This document shows positions 23,357 to 32,523 of a stretch of DNA of 38,702 nt, in pieces. Positions within the stretch are counted from its first letter, which is position 1; each line of letters starts with the position of its first letter. The notes under the pieces are model-generated. The model was given only the letters and a program-made list of their open reading frames with translations, was not told where the DNA came from and did no database searches. Position numbers and translations under genes: made by a program. The stretch is from Pseudomonas sp. GM48 (lineage in GTDB: Bacteria > Pseudomonadota > Gammaproteobacteria > Pseudomonadales > Pseudomonadaceae), in contig NZ_AKJM01000101.1 in the NCBI RefSeq assembly GCF_000282335.1, forward strand, positions 1 to 38,702, in the 5' to 3' direction.

Positions 23357-24271
23357 TTGAAAAAGCGTCTGTTTGTCACGGGGCTGACTGGATTCGTCGG
23401 ACAACACATCCAATCGCGTTTGCAGGCCGATGCCTCGGAATGGGAGCTTCTGCCTGTTCCTTGCCGCTACGATCTCGCCGCGCCGGACAGCCTCGAAGGC
23501 TTGTGGCCGGAAATGCCCGACGCGGTGATTCACCTGGCCGGCCAGACGTTCGTCCCGGACGCCTTTCGTGATCCGGCGCGCACCCTGAACATCAATCTGC
23601 TGGGCACCCTGAACCTGCTGCAAGCCCTCAAGGCACGCGGATTCACGGGTACGTTCCTGTACGTCAGCTCCGGTGATGTCTATGGCCAGGTCACTGAAGC
23701 CCACCTGCCCATCACTGAATTGCAACCACCCTGCCCGCGCAATCCATACGCCGTGAGCAAACTGTCGGCGGAGTTCCTGAGTTTGCAATGGGGCCTGAGC
23801 GAAGACAGGCCCGTACTCGTCGCCCGCCCGTTCAACCACATTGGCACCGGGCAGAAGGACAGCTTCGTCATCGCCAGCGCCGCACGTCAGATCTGCCGGA
23901 TCAAGCAAGGCCTGCAAGCACCACAACTGGAGGTCGGGGACATCGACGTCACGCGCGATTTCCTCGATGTCGCAGACGTGGTCTCGGCCTACCTGGCCTT
24001 GCTGGAAAAAGGTACGCCGGGGCAGGTCTACAACATTTGCTCGGGACGCGAGCAGAGCATTCGCAGTTTGATCGAACAATTGGCGGATCTTGCCCAGGTC
24101 GACCTGCAACTGGTCCAGGACCCTGCGCGACTTCGCCGCGCGGATCAGCGTCGGGTGTGTGGCAGCCCTGCCAGGCTGGTCGAAACCACCGGATGGAAGT
24201 CTGAAATCACAACACAACAATCCCTGCGGGCGATCCTGTCCGACTGGGAGAAGCGAGTACGACAAGAATGA
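23357..24271 (+). CDS. rmd: GDP-6-deoxy-D-lyxo-4-hexulose reductase, D-rhamnose synthesis
   Basis: A 304-residue extended SDR enzyme that reduces the 4-keto intermediate made by Gmd to GDP-D-rhamnose. The NAD(P) motif is GLTGFVG at the N-terminus, SSGDVYG gives the catalytic Ser region, and Y-x3-K appears in NPYAVSK. Its length equals that of P. aeruginosa Rmd. Start is TTG at 23357, with GAGGGG about 9 bases upstream; no ATG or GTG gives a complete Rossmann strand. The stop overlaps the gmd start by 4 bases. It is the first gene of an eight-gene operon in the P. aeruginosa A-band order. Confidence 0.92.
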   Translation: MKKRLFVTGLTGFVGQHIQSRLQADASEWELLPVPCRYDLAAPDSLEGLWPEMPDAVIHLAGQTFVPDAFRDPARTLNINLLGTLNLLQALKARGFTGTFLYVSSGDVYGQVTEAHLPITELQPPCPRNPYAVSKLSAEFLSLQWGLSEDRPVLVARPFNHIGTGQKDSFVIASAARQICRIKQGLQAPQLEVGDIDVTRDFLDVADVVSAYLALLEKGTPGQVYNICSGREQSIRSLIEQLADLAQVDLQLVQDPARLRRADQRRVCGSPARLVETTGWKSEITTQQSLRAILSDWEKRVRQE

Positions 24272-25239
24272 CTAAAAGTGCATTGATCACAGGGATCACC
24301 GGCCAGGATGGTGCGTATCTGGCCAAACTGCTGCTCGACAAGGGCTACAAAGTCCACGGCCTGGTAGCGCGTCGCAGCAGCGACTCACGCTGGCGCCTGC
24401 GCGAGATGGGGGTCGAGGCGGACATCGTCTACCTGGACGGCGACATGGCCGATGCCTGTTCAGTGCAGCGCGCGGTGATCAAGTCGGCGCCGGACGAGGT
24501 CTACAACCTGGCCGCGCAAAGCTTTGTCGCGGCCTCCTGGGATCAACCGGTGACCACCGGCATCGTCGACGGCCTGGGCGTGACCCACCTGCTCGAAGCG
24601 ATCCGTCAGTTCAGTCCGCACACACGTTTCTACCAGGCATCCACCAGCGAAATGTTCGGCCTGATCCAGGCCGAGCAGCAGGACGAGAACACGCCGTTCT
24701 ATCCGCGCAGCCCCTATGGCGTGGCCAAGCTGTACGGCCACTGGATCACCGTGAACTACCGCGAAAGCTTCAACCTGCATGCCAGTAGCGGCATTCTGTT
24801 CAACCATGAATCACCGCTGCGCGGCATCGAGTTCGTGACGCGCAAAGTCACCGACGCCGCCGCCCGGATCAAACAGGGCAAACAGCAGGAACTGCGCCTG
24901 GGCAATATCGACGCCAAGCGCGACTGGGGCTTTGCCGGGGACTACGTCGAAGCCATGTGGCTGATGCTGCAACAGGACAAACCCGACGACTTCGTAGTGG
25001 CCACCGGCGTGACCACCACCGTGCGCGAAATGTGTCGGATCGCCTTCGATCATGTGGGCCTGAACTACCGCGATTACGTGAAGATCGACCCGGCGTTCTT
25101 CCGCCCGGCCGAAGTCGAAGTGCTGCTCGGCAACCCGGCCAAGGCCCAGCGTGTGCTGGGCTGGAAACCAAAAACCGACCTGGATACCTTGATCCGCATG
25201 ATGATGGATGCGGACATGAAACGCGTCGCCAAGGAGTAG
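24268..25239 (+). CDS. gmd: GDP-mannose 4,6-dehydratase
   Basis: A 323-residue extended SDR that converts GDP-D-mannose to GDP-4-keto-6-deoxy-D-mannose, the shared precursor of GDP-D-rhamnose. It shows GITGQDGAYLAK at the N-terminus, a STSEMFG block with the catalytic Thr/Ser and Glu, Y-x3-K in SPYGVAK, and the GDP-binding FNHESPLRG and RDWGFAGDYVEAMW motifs. Its length equals that of P. aeruginosa Gmd. The ATG overlaps the rmd stop (ATGA), and wbpW begins three bases after the gmd stop. Substrate would be supplied by WbpW. Confidence 0.95.
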   Translation: MTKSALITGITGQDGAYLAKLLLDKGYKVHGLVARRSSDSRWRLREMGVEADIVYLDGDMADACSVQRAVIKSAPDEVYNLAAQSFVAASWDQPVTTGIVDGLGVTHLLEAIRQFSPHTRFYQASTSEMFGLIQAEQQDENTPFYPRSPYGVAKLYGHWITVNYRESFNLHASSGILFNHESPLRGIEFVTRKVTDAAARIKQGKQQELRLGNIDAKRDWGFAGDYVEAMWLMLQQDKPDDFVVATGVTTTVREMCRIAFDHVGLNYRDYVKIDPAFFRPAEVEVLLGNPAKAQRVLGWKPKTDLDTLIRMMMDADMKRVAKE

Positions 25240-25242
25240 GCC

Positions 25243-26685
25243 ATGCTGATTCCCGTGATTCTCTCCGGCGGTGCCGGGACAAGGTTGTGGCCGGTGTCGC
25301 GTGAAGGCCACCCCAAACCCTTCATGGCATTGCCTGACGGCCAATCGCTGCTGGGCAAGACCTATCGGCGTGCCGCGGACCTGCTCGACGGCTGGGGCGA
25401 TATCGTCACGGTGACCAACCGCGAGTACTACTTCCAGAGCAAGGATCACTTTCGGGACGCGCACCTGGGCCGTCATCGCGGGCATTTCCTGCTGGAGCCG
25501 ACGGGGCGCAATACGGCGCCGGCCATTGCCGCCGCCGCCCTCTCCCTCCAGGCCCTGCATGGCGACGACGCGATCATGCTCGTCATGCCCGCCGACCACC
25601 TGATCGTCAATGTCGACGCGCTGAAGGACGCGGTCGAGCATGCCGTAACGCTGGCCAGGCGCGGTCACCTGGTAACCTTCGGTGTCGTGCCGACCGCTGC
25701 GGAAACCGGTTTTGGCTACATTGAAGCCGGCACACCGCTGGACGACAAAGGCGCTGCCAGCGTGCGGCGCTTCGTCGAAAAACCCGACCTGCAAACCGCG
25801 ACGCATTACGTGGAAAGCGGCAACTTCCTGTGGAACTCAGGGATGTTCTGCTTCTCGGTCGCCACCCTGCTTGCCGAACTGCAAACCCATGCTCCCGCCT
25901 TGCTGGAGCAAACGCAAACCTGCGTGGCCGCCAGTGCTCCCGTGGAAAACGCCGGGAGCGTGCAACAGGAACTGTCACCGGCCCTGTTTGGCGAAATCAT
26001 GGACATTTCCATCGACTACGCGTTGATGGAATGCTCCGACAAGGTGGTCGTCGTGCCGGCCCGTTTCGACTGGAGCGACATCGGCTCCTGGGGTGCGGTG
26101 GCCGCACTGGTACCGGCGGACGCACAAAACAACCGCGCCGTCGGCGAGGCGATTTTCATCGACAGCCACAACAACTTCGTCCAGAGCGACAACCGGCTGG
26201 TAGCGACCGTGGGTTTGGATAACCTGATCATCGTCGACACTGCCGACGCGGTGCTGGTGGCCCACGCCGACCGCGCCCAGGATGTGCGCCGGGTGGCCAG
26301 GCAACTCAAGGATAAAGAACACGAGGCCTATCGCCTGCACCGTACTGTCAGCCGGCCATGGGGCACCTACACCGTGCTCGAGGAAGGCCCGCGCTTCAAG
26401 ATCAAGCGCATCGTGGTCAAGCCCGGCGCCAAGTTGTCGTTGCAGATGCACCACCATCGCAATGAACACTGGGTGGTGGTCGAAGGCATGGCCAAGGTCA
26501 CCAACAATGGTACCGGTACGCACCTGGTGGCCAAGAACGAGTCGACCTTCATTGCTGCAGGGCACAAGCATCGCCTGGAGAATCCCGGCGTGATCGACCT
26601 GGTGATCATCGAAGTGCAAAGCGGCGAATACCTGGGAGAGGACGACATCGTCCGCTTCGAAGACCAATACGGGCGGACGGTTTGA
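25243..26685 (+). CDS. wbpW: Bifunctional mannose-1-phosphate guanylyltransferase / mannose-6-phosphate isomerase
   Basis: A 480-residue type II enzyme. The N-terminal pyrophosphorylase domain carries the GGAGTRLWPVSR signature (residues 9-20) and FVEKP; the C-terminal cupin isomerase domain carries the metal-binding motif LQMHHHRNEHWVVV. It should isomerise fructose-6-phosphate to mannose-6-phosphate and couple mannose-1-phosphate to GDP, feeding Gmd. A phosphomannomutase (AlgC in Pseudomonas) must come from elsewhere. AlgA and PslB are paralogues; the position between gmd and wzm identifies this as WbpW. It ends immediately before the wzm start. Confidence 0.93.
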   Translation: MLIPVILSGGAGTRLWPVSREGHPKPFMALPDGQSLLGKTYRRAADLLDGWGDIVTVTNREYYFQSKDHFRDAHLGRHRGHFLLEPTGRNTAPAIAAAALSLQALHGDDAIMLVMPADHLIVNVDALKDAVEHAVTLARRGHLVTFGVVPTAAETGFGYIEAGTPLDDKGAASVRRFVEKPDLQTATHYVESGNFLWNSGMFCFSVATLLAELQTHAPALLEQTQTCVAASAPVENAGSVQQELSPALFGEIMDISIDYALMECSDKVVVVPARFDWSDIGSWGAVAALVPADAQNNRAVGEAIFIDSHNNFVQSDNRLVATVGLDNLIIVDTADAVLVAHADRAQDVRRVARQLKDKEHEAYRLHRTVSRPWGTYTVLEEGPRFKIKRIVVKPGAKLSLQMHHHRNEHWVVVEGMAKVTNNGTGTHLVAKNESTFIAAGHKHRLENPGVIDLVIIEVQSGEYLGEDDIVRFEDQYGRTV

Positions 26686-27483
26686 ATGCTGCTTTCCCTA
26701 TACCGCACGCTGAGCAGCTATCGAGGGTTCATCCTCGGTAGTGTCCAGCGGGAATTTCAGGCGCGTTATCGCAATTCGTTGTTCGGTGCCCTGTGGACCG
26801 TGCTCAACCCGCTGTCGATGATCATCGTCTACACGGTGATTTTTTCCCAGATCATGCGCGCCCGTTTGCCTGGGGTGGATGATGGCATGGCCTACAGCAT
26901 CTACCTCTGCGCCGGGTTGTTGACCTGGGGCCTGTTCGCAGAAATCACGGTGCGCAGTCAGAACATGTTTCTGGATAACGCCAACCTTCTGAAGAAAATC
27001 AGCTTCCCACGGATCTGCCTGCCAGTGATCGTGCTGTTGAATGCCGGAATCAACTTCGCAATCATCATCGGCTTGTTCCTCGGTTTTCTGTTGATCACCG
27101 GTCGACTGCCGGGTATGGCGCTATTGGCGCTTATTCCGCTGCTGGCGTTACAGGTGATGTTTTGTGCCGGGTTGGGGATGATTCTTGGCGTATTGAATGT
27201 GTTCTTTCGCGATGTCGGACAATTTTTCGCCATCTGCCTGCAATTCTGGTTCTGGCTGACGCCGATTGTGTACCCGATGAGCATCCTGCCCGATTGGGTG
27301 CAGCGCTTGCTGCAACTCAACCCGCTGACCAACCTGATCACCAGCTACCAGAACATCTTTCTCTACGGCCAATGGCCCGTCTGGGGTTCGCTGCTGCCGA
27401 TCATGGTTGGCAGCGTATTGTTCTTCGTCATCGGGCTGCGGCTGTTTCGGCACAGGGTCGGCGAAATGGTGGATGAACTCTGA
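26686..27483 (+). CDS. wzm: D-rhamnan ABC exporter, membrane subunit
   Basis: A 265-residue ABC-2 type permease with about six membrane helices. The amphipathic N-terminus (YRTLSSYRGFILGSVQREF) and the RNSLFGALWTVLNPL motif are typical of Wzm/KpsM proteins. With Wzt it exports the lipid-linked polymer across the inner membrane, the step before joining to lipid A-core. The ATG directly follows the wbpW stop, and its stop overlaps the wzt start by one base (TGATG), so the two subunits are probably made at equal levels. Confidence 0.93.
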   Translation: MLLSLYRTLSSYRGFILGSVQREFQARYRNSLFGALWTVLNPLSMIIVYTVIFSQIMRARLPGVDDGMAYSIYLCAGLLTWGLFAEITVRSQNMFLDNANLLKKISFPRICLPVIVLLNAGINFAIIIGLFLGFLLITGRLPGMALLALIPLLALQVMFCAGLGMILGVLNVFFRDVGQFFAICLQFWFWLTPIVYPMSILPDWVQRLLQLNPLTNLITSYQNIFLYGQWPVWGSLLPIMVGSVLFFVIGLRLFRHRVGEMVDEL

Positions 27484-28736
27484 TGGGGCACATACGCGTC
27501 ACCGGCCTGGGCAAGGCCTATAAACAATACCCTACCCGCTGGAGTCGACTGGCCGAGTGGCTGATCCCGTTTTCACCGATCCGTCATCGCCAGCATTGGG
27601 TACTGCAAGACGTGACCTTCCAGATTGCCCCCGGCGAATCGGTGGGCATCGTCGGGGTCAACGGCGCCGGCAAAAGCACCTTGTTGAAGATGATCACCGG
27701 CACCACCCAACCCACCCGCGGCACCATTGAGCTCGAAGGCCGCGTCGCCGCCCTGCTGGAATTGGGCATGGGTTTTCATGCGGACTTCACCGGCCGGCAG
27801 AATGCAGTCATGGCCGGGCAGTTACTGGGCATGCAGGTTGAAGAAATAGAAGCGTTGATGCCTGAAATCGAACGTTTCGCGGAAATTGGCGACGCCATCG
27901 ACCACCCGGTGCGCACCTATTCCAGCGGCATGCAAATGCGCCTGGCGTTCAGTGTGGCCACTGCGCGACGCCCGGACATTTTGATCGTCGACGAAGCTCT
28001 GTCAGTGGGCGACGCCTACTTCCAGCACAAAAGTTTCGACCGCATCCGCAGCTTTCGCAAAGCCGGTACCACGCTGCTGATCGTCTCCCATGACCGCTCG
28101 GCGATTCAGTCGATCTGCGACTCGGCGATTCTCCTGGAAAACGGCCACATGGCCATGCACGACACCCCCGAAGCCGTCATGGATTACTACAACGCCCTGC
28201 TCGCCGCGCGTGAAGGACAGACCGTGCGCCAGGAAATGCTCTCTGGCGGTCAAGTCAGCACCATTTCCGGAACGGGTGAAGCCAGGATTCTGAACGTGCG
28301 TCTGCTCGACCAACATGAGCGGTCCATCGACGCCGCCGAAGTCGGTCAACCGGTCGTGCTGGAAGTGAATGTCGAAGTTCGCCAGGACATCGAGCGGCTG
28401 GTGCTGGGTTTCATGATCAAGGATCGCCTGGGCCAGGCCATGTACGGCATCAACACCCATCGCCAGGATCAGGCGCTGAACGACTTGCAGGCTGGCGAGC
28501 GCGTGACCTACCGCTTCGCTTTCGTCATGGGACTGGGCAAGGGTAATTATTCCGTGGCGTTGAGCCTGTCACGCCTGGATTCGCACCTGGACCGCAACTT
28601 CGAGTGGCGCGATTACGGGTTGGTGTTCCATGTGATCAACAACCGGCAGGAAGACTTTGTCGGCTGCTCGTGGCTGGCCGCGAAAACCACCATCACGCGC
28701 TCGAATGCGCCGGTCACTTCGGGGAGCACGCCATGA
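27483..28736 (+). CDS. wzt: D-rhamnan ABC exporter, ATPase with C-terminal glycan-binding domain
   Basis: A 417-residue ATPase. Residues about 1-240 form the nucleotide-binding domain: Walker A GVNGAGKST, signature YSSGMQMRL, Walker B ILIVDEA, and switch VSHDRS. Residues about 255-417 form an extra beta-rich domain of the Wzt carbohydrate-binding type (VVLEVNVEV, VLGFMIKDRLG, YGINTH). In systems with this domain it recognises the terminal modification of the finished chain, so the five-gene operon on the left, with methyl- and acyltransferases, may supply the cap it reads. That link is inference. Confidence 0.93.
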   Translation: MGHIRVTGLGKAYKQYPTRWSRLAEWLIPFSPIRHRQHWVLQDVTFQIAPGESVGIVGVNGAGKSTLLKMITGTTQPTRGTIELEGRVAALLELGMGFHADFTGRQNAVMAGQLLGMQVEEIEALMPEIERFAEIGDAIDHPVRTYSSGMQMRLAFSVATARRPDILIVDEALSVGDAYFQHKSFDRIRSFRKAGTTLLIVSHDRSAIQSICDSAILLENGHMAMHDTPEAVMDYYNALLAAREGQTVRQEMLSGGQVSTISGTGEARILNVRLLDQHERSIDAAEVGQPVVLEVNVEVRQDIERLVLGFMIKDRLGQAMYGINTHRQDQALNDLQAGERVTYRFAFVMGLGKGNYSVALSLSRLDSHLDRNFEWRDYGLVFHVINNRQEDFVGCSWLAAKTTITRSNAPVTSGSTP

Positions 28737-30100
28737 CGCGTCTTTTGGTGGAATGCACGCACGTATTCCAACACCCCAAGGTCAATTCGGGTATTCAGCG
28801 GGTGGTGCGCAACGTCGTCAACCAGCTACCGGAATCGCTCGACGGTGTTGAATGCATCCCGGTTGTGTTGCTTAAGGGCAAACTCTACCGGGTGCTGATG
28901 CTCGGCGCGCTGAACATTCCGTTTTTCGATCAGATGATGATGTTCGGTGGGCGACTTGGCCGGCTGGCACATCGTTTCTGGCAATGGCACCAGCGGCTTG
29001 ATAAGCGCCTGACATCGCGATTCGCCCGACGCGTGGTGTACGTGGCTTATCGACTGACAGCGCTGACCTGCTTCAGTGTGCCGCTACGTCTGATCGACCA
29101 GCTCAATCAGTATCAACTGCCCAAACGTTGCACGCCGCTGCAGCATCAACCGGGAGATCAACTGGTGTTGCTGGATTCATCCTGGCACACCGATTTTTTC
29201 CCGTTTGCCGAACAGCTCAAACGTGAAGGCGTGGGCATCGTTTCGGTGATTTACGACCTGATTCCCGTGACGCATCCGCAATTTTACGACACGCGGCTGG
29301 TGCAGGTTTTCAACGAGTGGTTCGACTGGATCACTCAAACCGCCGATGGCTACGTGGCCATTTCCGCCACGGTACGCGATCAGGTGCGTGAGGAGGTTCA
29401 GCGCCGCCTGGGCTCGGCCAAGGCCAATGCATTGTGGTTCGATTACTTCCACCTGGGCTCCGAACTCGATCTGAGCGAAGTCGACGCCGCCGTGGAACCG
29501 CGCCTTGCCCGGCTGTTCGCGACGCCGGAACCGGTGTTTCTGATGGTCAGCACCATCGAGCCGCGCAAAAACCACGACTACCTGCTGGACGCCTTTGAAC
29601 GGGCCTGGGCGGCCGGCTCAAAAGCCCGGCTGTGTATCGCGGGTCGGGTCGGCTGGAAATGCGACGCCCTGCTCGCCCGGGTACGCAATCACCCGCAGCT
29701 GAATCAACGCCTGTTCATGTTCAACGAACTGAGCGACACCAGCCTCGAACATGCCTACACCCACGCCAGCTCACTGGTATTTCCGTCTTTTGTGGAAGGC
29801 TTCGGCCTGCCGCTGGTGGAAGCCATGCAGCGTGGATTGCCGGCCATGGGCAGCGACATTCCGGTCTTTCGCGAAATCGGTGGTGAGTTCATGGCGTATT
29901 TCGACCTGGCCGAACCACAAAGTCTGGCTGATCTGGTCATTCGTTTCGAGAGCAGCGGTCAATTCCCGGCCACTCGCGACGTCGCGGACTGGCACTGGAT
30001 CGGCTGGCGTGAAGCCAGTGCGCAACTGGCTTCACGCACCCTGCGCAATCTTGTAGACGTGCCGCTCATGGAAGAGAGGCAACATGCGCATTGCCCTTAA
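28733..30100 (+). CDS. wbpX: D-rhamnosyltransferase, GT4 family
   Basis: A 455-residue glycosyltransferase. The N-terminus MTRLLVECTHVFQHPK is followed by SGIQRVVRNVV. The C-terminal GT-B domain has STIEPRKNHDYLLDAF and the E-x7-E motif in EGFGLPLVEAM. In P. aeruginosa WbpX adds the alpha-1,2-linked D-rhamnose of the trisaccharide repeat. The frame stays open back to 28604, overlapping wzt; the ATG at 28733 makes an ATGA overlap with the wzt stop and matches the family N-terminus. The end overlaps wbpY by 17 bases. Confidence 0.88.
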   Translation: MTRLLVECTHVFQHPKVNSGIQRVVRNVVNQLPESLDGVECIPVVLLKGKLYRVLMLGALNIPFFDQMMMFGGRLGRLAHRFWQWHQRLDKRLTSRFARRVVYVAYRLTALTCFSVPLRLIDQLNQYQLPKRCTPLQHQPGDQLVLLDSSWHTDFFPFAEQLKREGVGIVSVIYDLIPVTHPQFYDTRLVQVFNEWFDWITQTADGYVAISATVRDQVREEVQRRLGSAKANALWFDYFHLGSELDLSEVDAAVEPRLARLFATPEPVFLMVSTIEPRKNHDYLLDAFERAWAAGSKARLCIAGRVGWKCDALLARVRNHPQLNQRLFMFNELSDTSLEHAYTHASSLVFPSFVEGFGLPLVEAMQRGLPAMGSDIPVFREIGGEFMAYFDLAEPQSLADLVIRFESSGQFPATRDVADWHWIGWREASAQLASRTLRNLVDVPLMEERQHAHCP

Positions 30101-31214
30101 CGCCCGCATCCTCCAGGCGCCGCGCACCGGCATCGGCCACTACGTTGCCGAACTGGCGAACGCCCTGGCGGGCGAACCGGATATTGAACTGGCGCTGTTT
30201 CATGGCTGGGGCTGGAGTACTGTGCTGCCTGAAGCGGCCATGCCCGGTTATTCCCGACTGACACCCTTGCTGCGGCAGATTCCGGGGGCCTATCAGGCCC
30301 GACGGTGGCTGGAGCAGAAACGCTTCGATCAAGGCCGCACGCAAGCCATCGACCTCTACCACGAACCGAGTTTGTGGCCGCTGTCGTTCGACGGTCCGAC
30401 AGTCATTACCCTGCATGACCTGACTCACCTGCACTATCCCGAAACGCAGCCACCGGCGCGCTTGCGAGAAATCGAACGGCGCGTGGCCGACGGCGTGCGA
30501 CAGGCAAGCCTGATTCTTACTGACTCGCAATACATTGCAAACGAAGCCCAGGCACATTTCAGGCTACCGGCGGAGCGGTTTGTTGTCGCGCCGCTGGGGG
30601 TAGCCGCGCGTTTTCACCCGCGGTCCCCCGAGTCTATCGACACCGTACTCAAGACCCATGGCGTCGAAGCGCGGGAATACTTCCTCTGTGTCGGTACCCT
30701 GGAACCGCGCAAGAATCTGTCGCTCGCCCTGCGCGCCCACGCCCGATTGCCGGAATCAGTCCGTCAGCGTTTTCCATTGCTGATCGTCGGCATGGCGGGC
30801 TGGCAGCGCGAGCAGTTCAACGAAGAATTGCACCAGGCCCTGGCCTGCGGTCATGTCTGTTTGCTGGGCTATCTGCCTGACGAGCACGTTGCGCAGCTGT
30901 TGGCCGGCGCCCGTGCATTGATTTTTCCGTCGATTTACGAAGGTTTTGGCCTGCCGGTGCTGGAGGCCATGGCCTGCGGCACGCCGGTCATTCTGACCAG
31001 ACGTTCGGCCATGCCCGAAGTGGCAGGCTCTGCGGGTAACTATGTTGAACCGGATGAAACCGACGGCTTGCGCGATGCAATGAGTCGTCTGATCGAGGAT
31101 CTAGCGCATTGGCAGGCATGCCGGGAAGCCGGATTGCTACAGGCAAGGCTTTTTACCTGGGAACGCTGCGCGCAAGTCACGGCCAGCGCTTACCGCCAGG
31201 CTATGGGAGGTTGA
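30084..31214 (+). CDS. wbpY: D-rhamnosyltransferase, GT4 family
   Basis: A 376-residue GT4 glycosyltransferase. The Gly-rich N-terminus contains APRTGIGHYVAEL, and the C-terminal half has GTLEPRKNLSLALRAH and E-x7-E in EGFGLPVLEAM. In P. aeruginosa WbpY adds the two alpha-1,3-linked D-rhamnose units. It starts inside the end of wbpX (17-base overlap, with GAGAGG upstream), and wbpZ begins immediately after its stop. It resembles WbpX in the C-terminal domain; assignment rests mainly on order. Confidence 0.88.
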   Translation: MRIALNARILQAPRTGIGHYVAELANALAGEPDIELALFHGWGWSTVLPEAAMPGYSRLTPLLRQIPGAYQARRWLEQKRFDQGRTQAIDLYHEPSLWPLSFDGPTVITLHDLTHLHYPETQPPARLREIERRVADGVRQASLILTDSQYIANEAQAHFRLPAERFVVAPLGVAARFHPRSPESIDTVLKTHGVEAREYFLCVGTLEPRKNLSLALRAHARLPESVRQRFPLLIVGMAGWQREQFNEELHQALACGHVCLLGYLPDEHVAQLLAGARALIFPSIYEGFGLPVLEAMACGTPVILTRRSAMPEVAGSAGNYVEPDETDGLRDAMSRLIEDLAHWQACREAGLLQARLFTWERCAQVTASAYRQAMGG

Positions 31215-32345
31215 ATGCGAGTTCTCCATTTTTTCAAGACGTACCTGCCTGACTCGGTCGGCGGGATCGAACAAGTGATTTTCCAGTTGTGCGAAAGCGG
31301 TGCCCTGCACGGCGTTGAGGGCAAGGTACTGACACTCAGTACCGATCCGACACCGCCGGTGATGCAGATCGCTCAACATGAAGTCCATCGAGCCAGGCTC
31401 GACATTCAGTTCGCCTCCACAGGGTTTTCCTGGAGCGTCTTCAAACAGTTTCGCGAGCTGGCAGCCGAAGCCGACGTGGTCAATTACCACTTTCCATGGC
31501 CGTTCATGGACCTGGTGCATTTCGCCAGCGGCCTGAACAAACCCAGCGTGGTGACGTACCACTCGGACATTATCCGCCAGAAACACCTGCTCAAACTTTA
31601 CCGGCCGCTGATGAATCGCTTTCTGCACAGCGCCGACCGGATCGTCGCGGCATCACCCAATTACCTGCACACCAGTGATGTGTTGCAACAGTTTCAGCAC
31701 AAGACCCGAGTGATCCCCTATGGATTGAACAAGGCAGGTTACCCACTGCCGGACAACAATCGAACGGCTCACTGGCGGAAAAAGCTTGGCGACAAGTTCT
31801 TTCTGTTTGTGGGTGTGATGCGCTACTACAAAGGTTTGCACATCCTGCTCGACGCCCTGAAGGACCTGGATTATCCGACAGTGATTGTTGGTGCCGGCCC
31901 GCTGGAAGCAGAGCTGCATGCCCAGGCGATCGCCTTGGGTTTACGCAATATTCACTTCCTCGGGCGTCTGGGAGACGAGGACAAGGTGGCGCTGCTGCAA
32001 CTGAGCTACGCCATCGTGTTCCCATCGCACCTGCGCTCCGAAGCCTTTGGCATTTCACTGCTTGAAGGCGCGATGTATGGCAAACCGATGATCTCCAGTG
32101 AAATTGGCACTGGCACCAGTTACATCAACATCCACAACGAGACCGGGCTGGTAGTGCCGCCGAGTCATCCATTGGCGTTTCGTGAGGCGATGCGCACGCT
32201 TTGGGAAAACCCGGGACTGGCGGCGCAAATGGGCGAGAAGGCGCAGGCCCGTTATCAGAATCTGTTTACGGCGGACGAAATGGGTCGCAAATGGGCGACC
32301 TTGTATGAGGAACTGCTGGAAGAAAAAGCCCTCGCCTACGCATGA
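31215..32345 (+). CDS. wbpZ: Initiating D-rhamnosyltransferase, GT4 family
   Basis: A 376-residue GT4 glycosyltransferase, close in length to P. aeruginosa WbpZ. Motifs include SVGGIEQVIFQLCESGA near residue 14, VGVMRYYKGLHILLDAL near residue 198, and the acceptor/donor region LRSEAFGISLLEGAMYGKP with E-x7-E. WbpZ puts the first D-rhamnose on the GlcNAc-lipid primer made by WbpL, which is absent from this window. It is the last gene of the operon. The ATG sits three codons after the AGGAGG-like end of wbpY (GGGAGG). 178 bp without a clear terminator follow. Confidence 0.9.
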   Translation: MRVLHFFKTYLPDSVGGIEQVIFQLCESGALHGVEGKVLTLSTDPTPPVMQIAQHEVHRARLDIQFASTGFSWSVFKQFRELAAEADVVNYHFPWPFMDLVHFASGLNKPSVVTYHSDIIRQKHLLKLYRPLMNRFLHSADRIVAASPNYLHTSDVLQQFQHKTRVIPYGLNKAGYPLPDNNRTAHWRKKLGDKFFLFVGVMRYYKGLHILLDALKDLDYPTVIVGAGPLEAELHAQAIALGLRNIHFLGRLGDEDKVALLQLSYAIVFPSHLRSEAFGISLLEGAMYGKPMISSEIGTGTSYINIHNETGLVVPPSHPLAFREAMRTLWENPGLAAQMGEKAQARYQNLFTADEMGRKWATLYEELLEEKALAYA

Positions 32346-32523
32346 GGCTTCATCCATTCTTCAAGCGTCTTGTGGTTGCCGGCTTTGGATTCGACGGTTG
32401 GAGCGCGACGGCTCGCTTGTTTTGACTGGCAGGAAAACGGTTGAGGCGAAATTTTGTTATCGCTCGCCCAACCAGGCGCGCGAGTTTGCAAGGCACGCCT
32501 TAATAGGTGGATCGAACTTGCGT

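Noticed and set aside
24811..25806. 331-residue - strand frame opposite gmd/wbpW
   Set aside because: Antisense to two unmistakable genes, with Gly/His/Gln-rich shadow composition.
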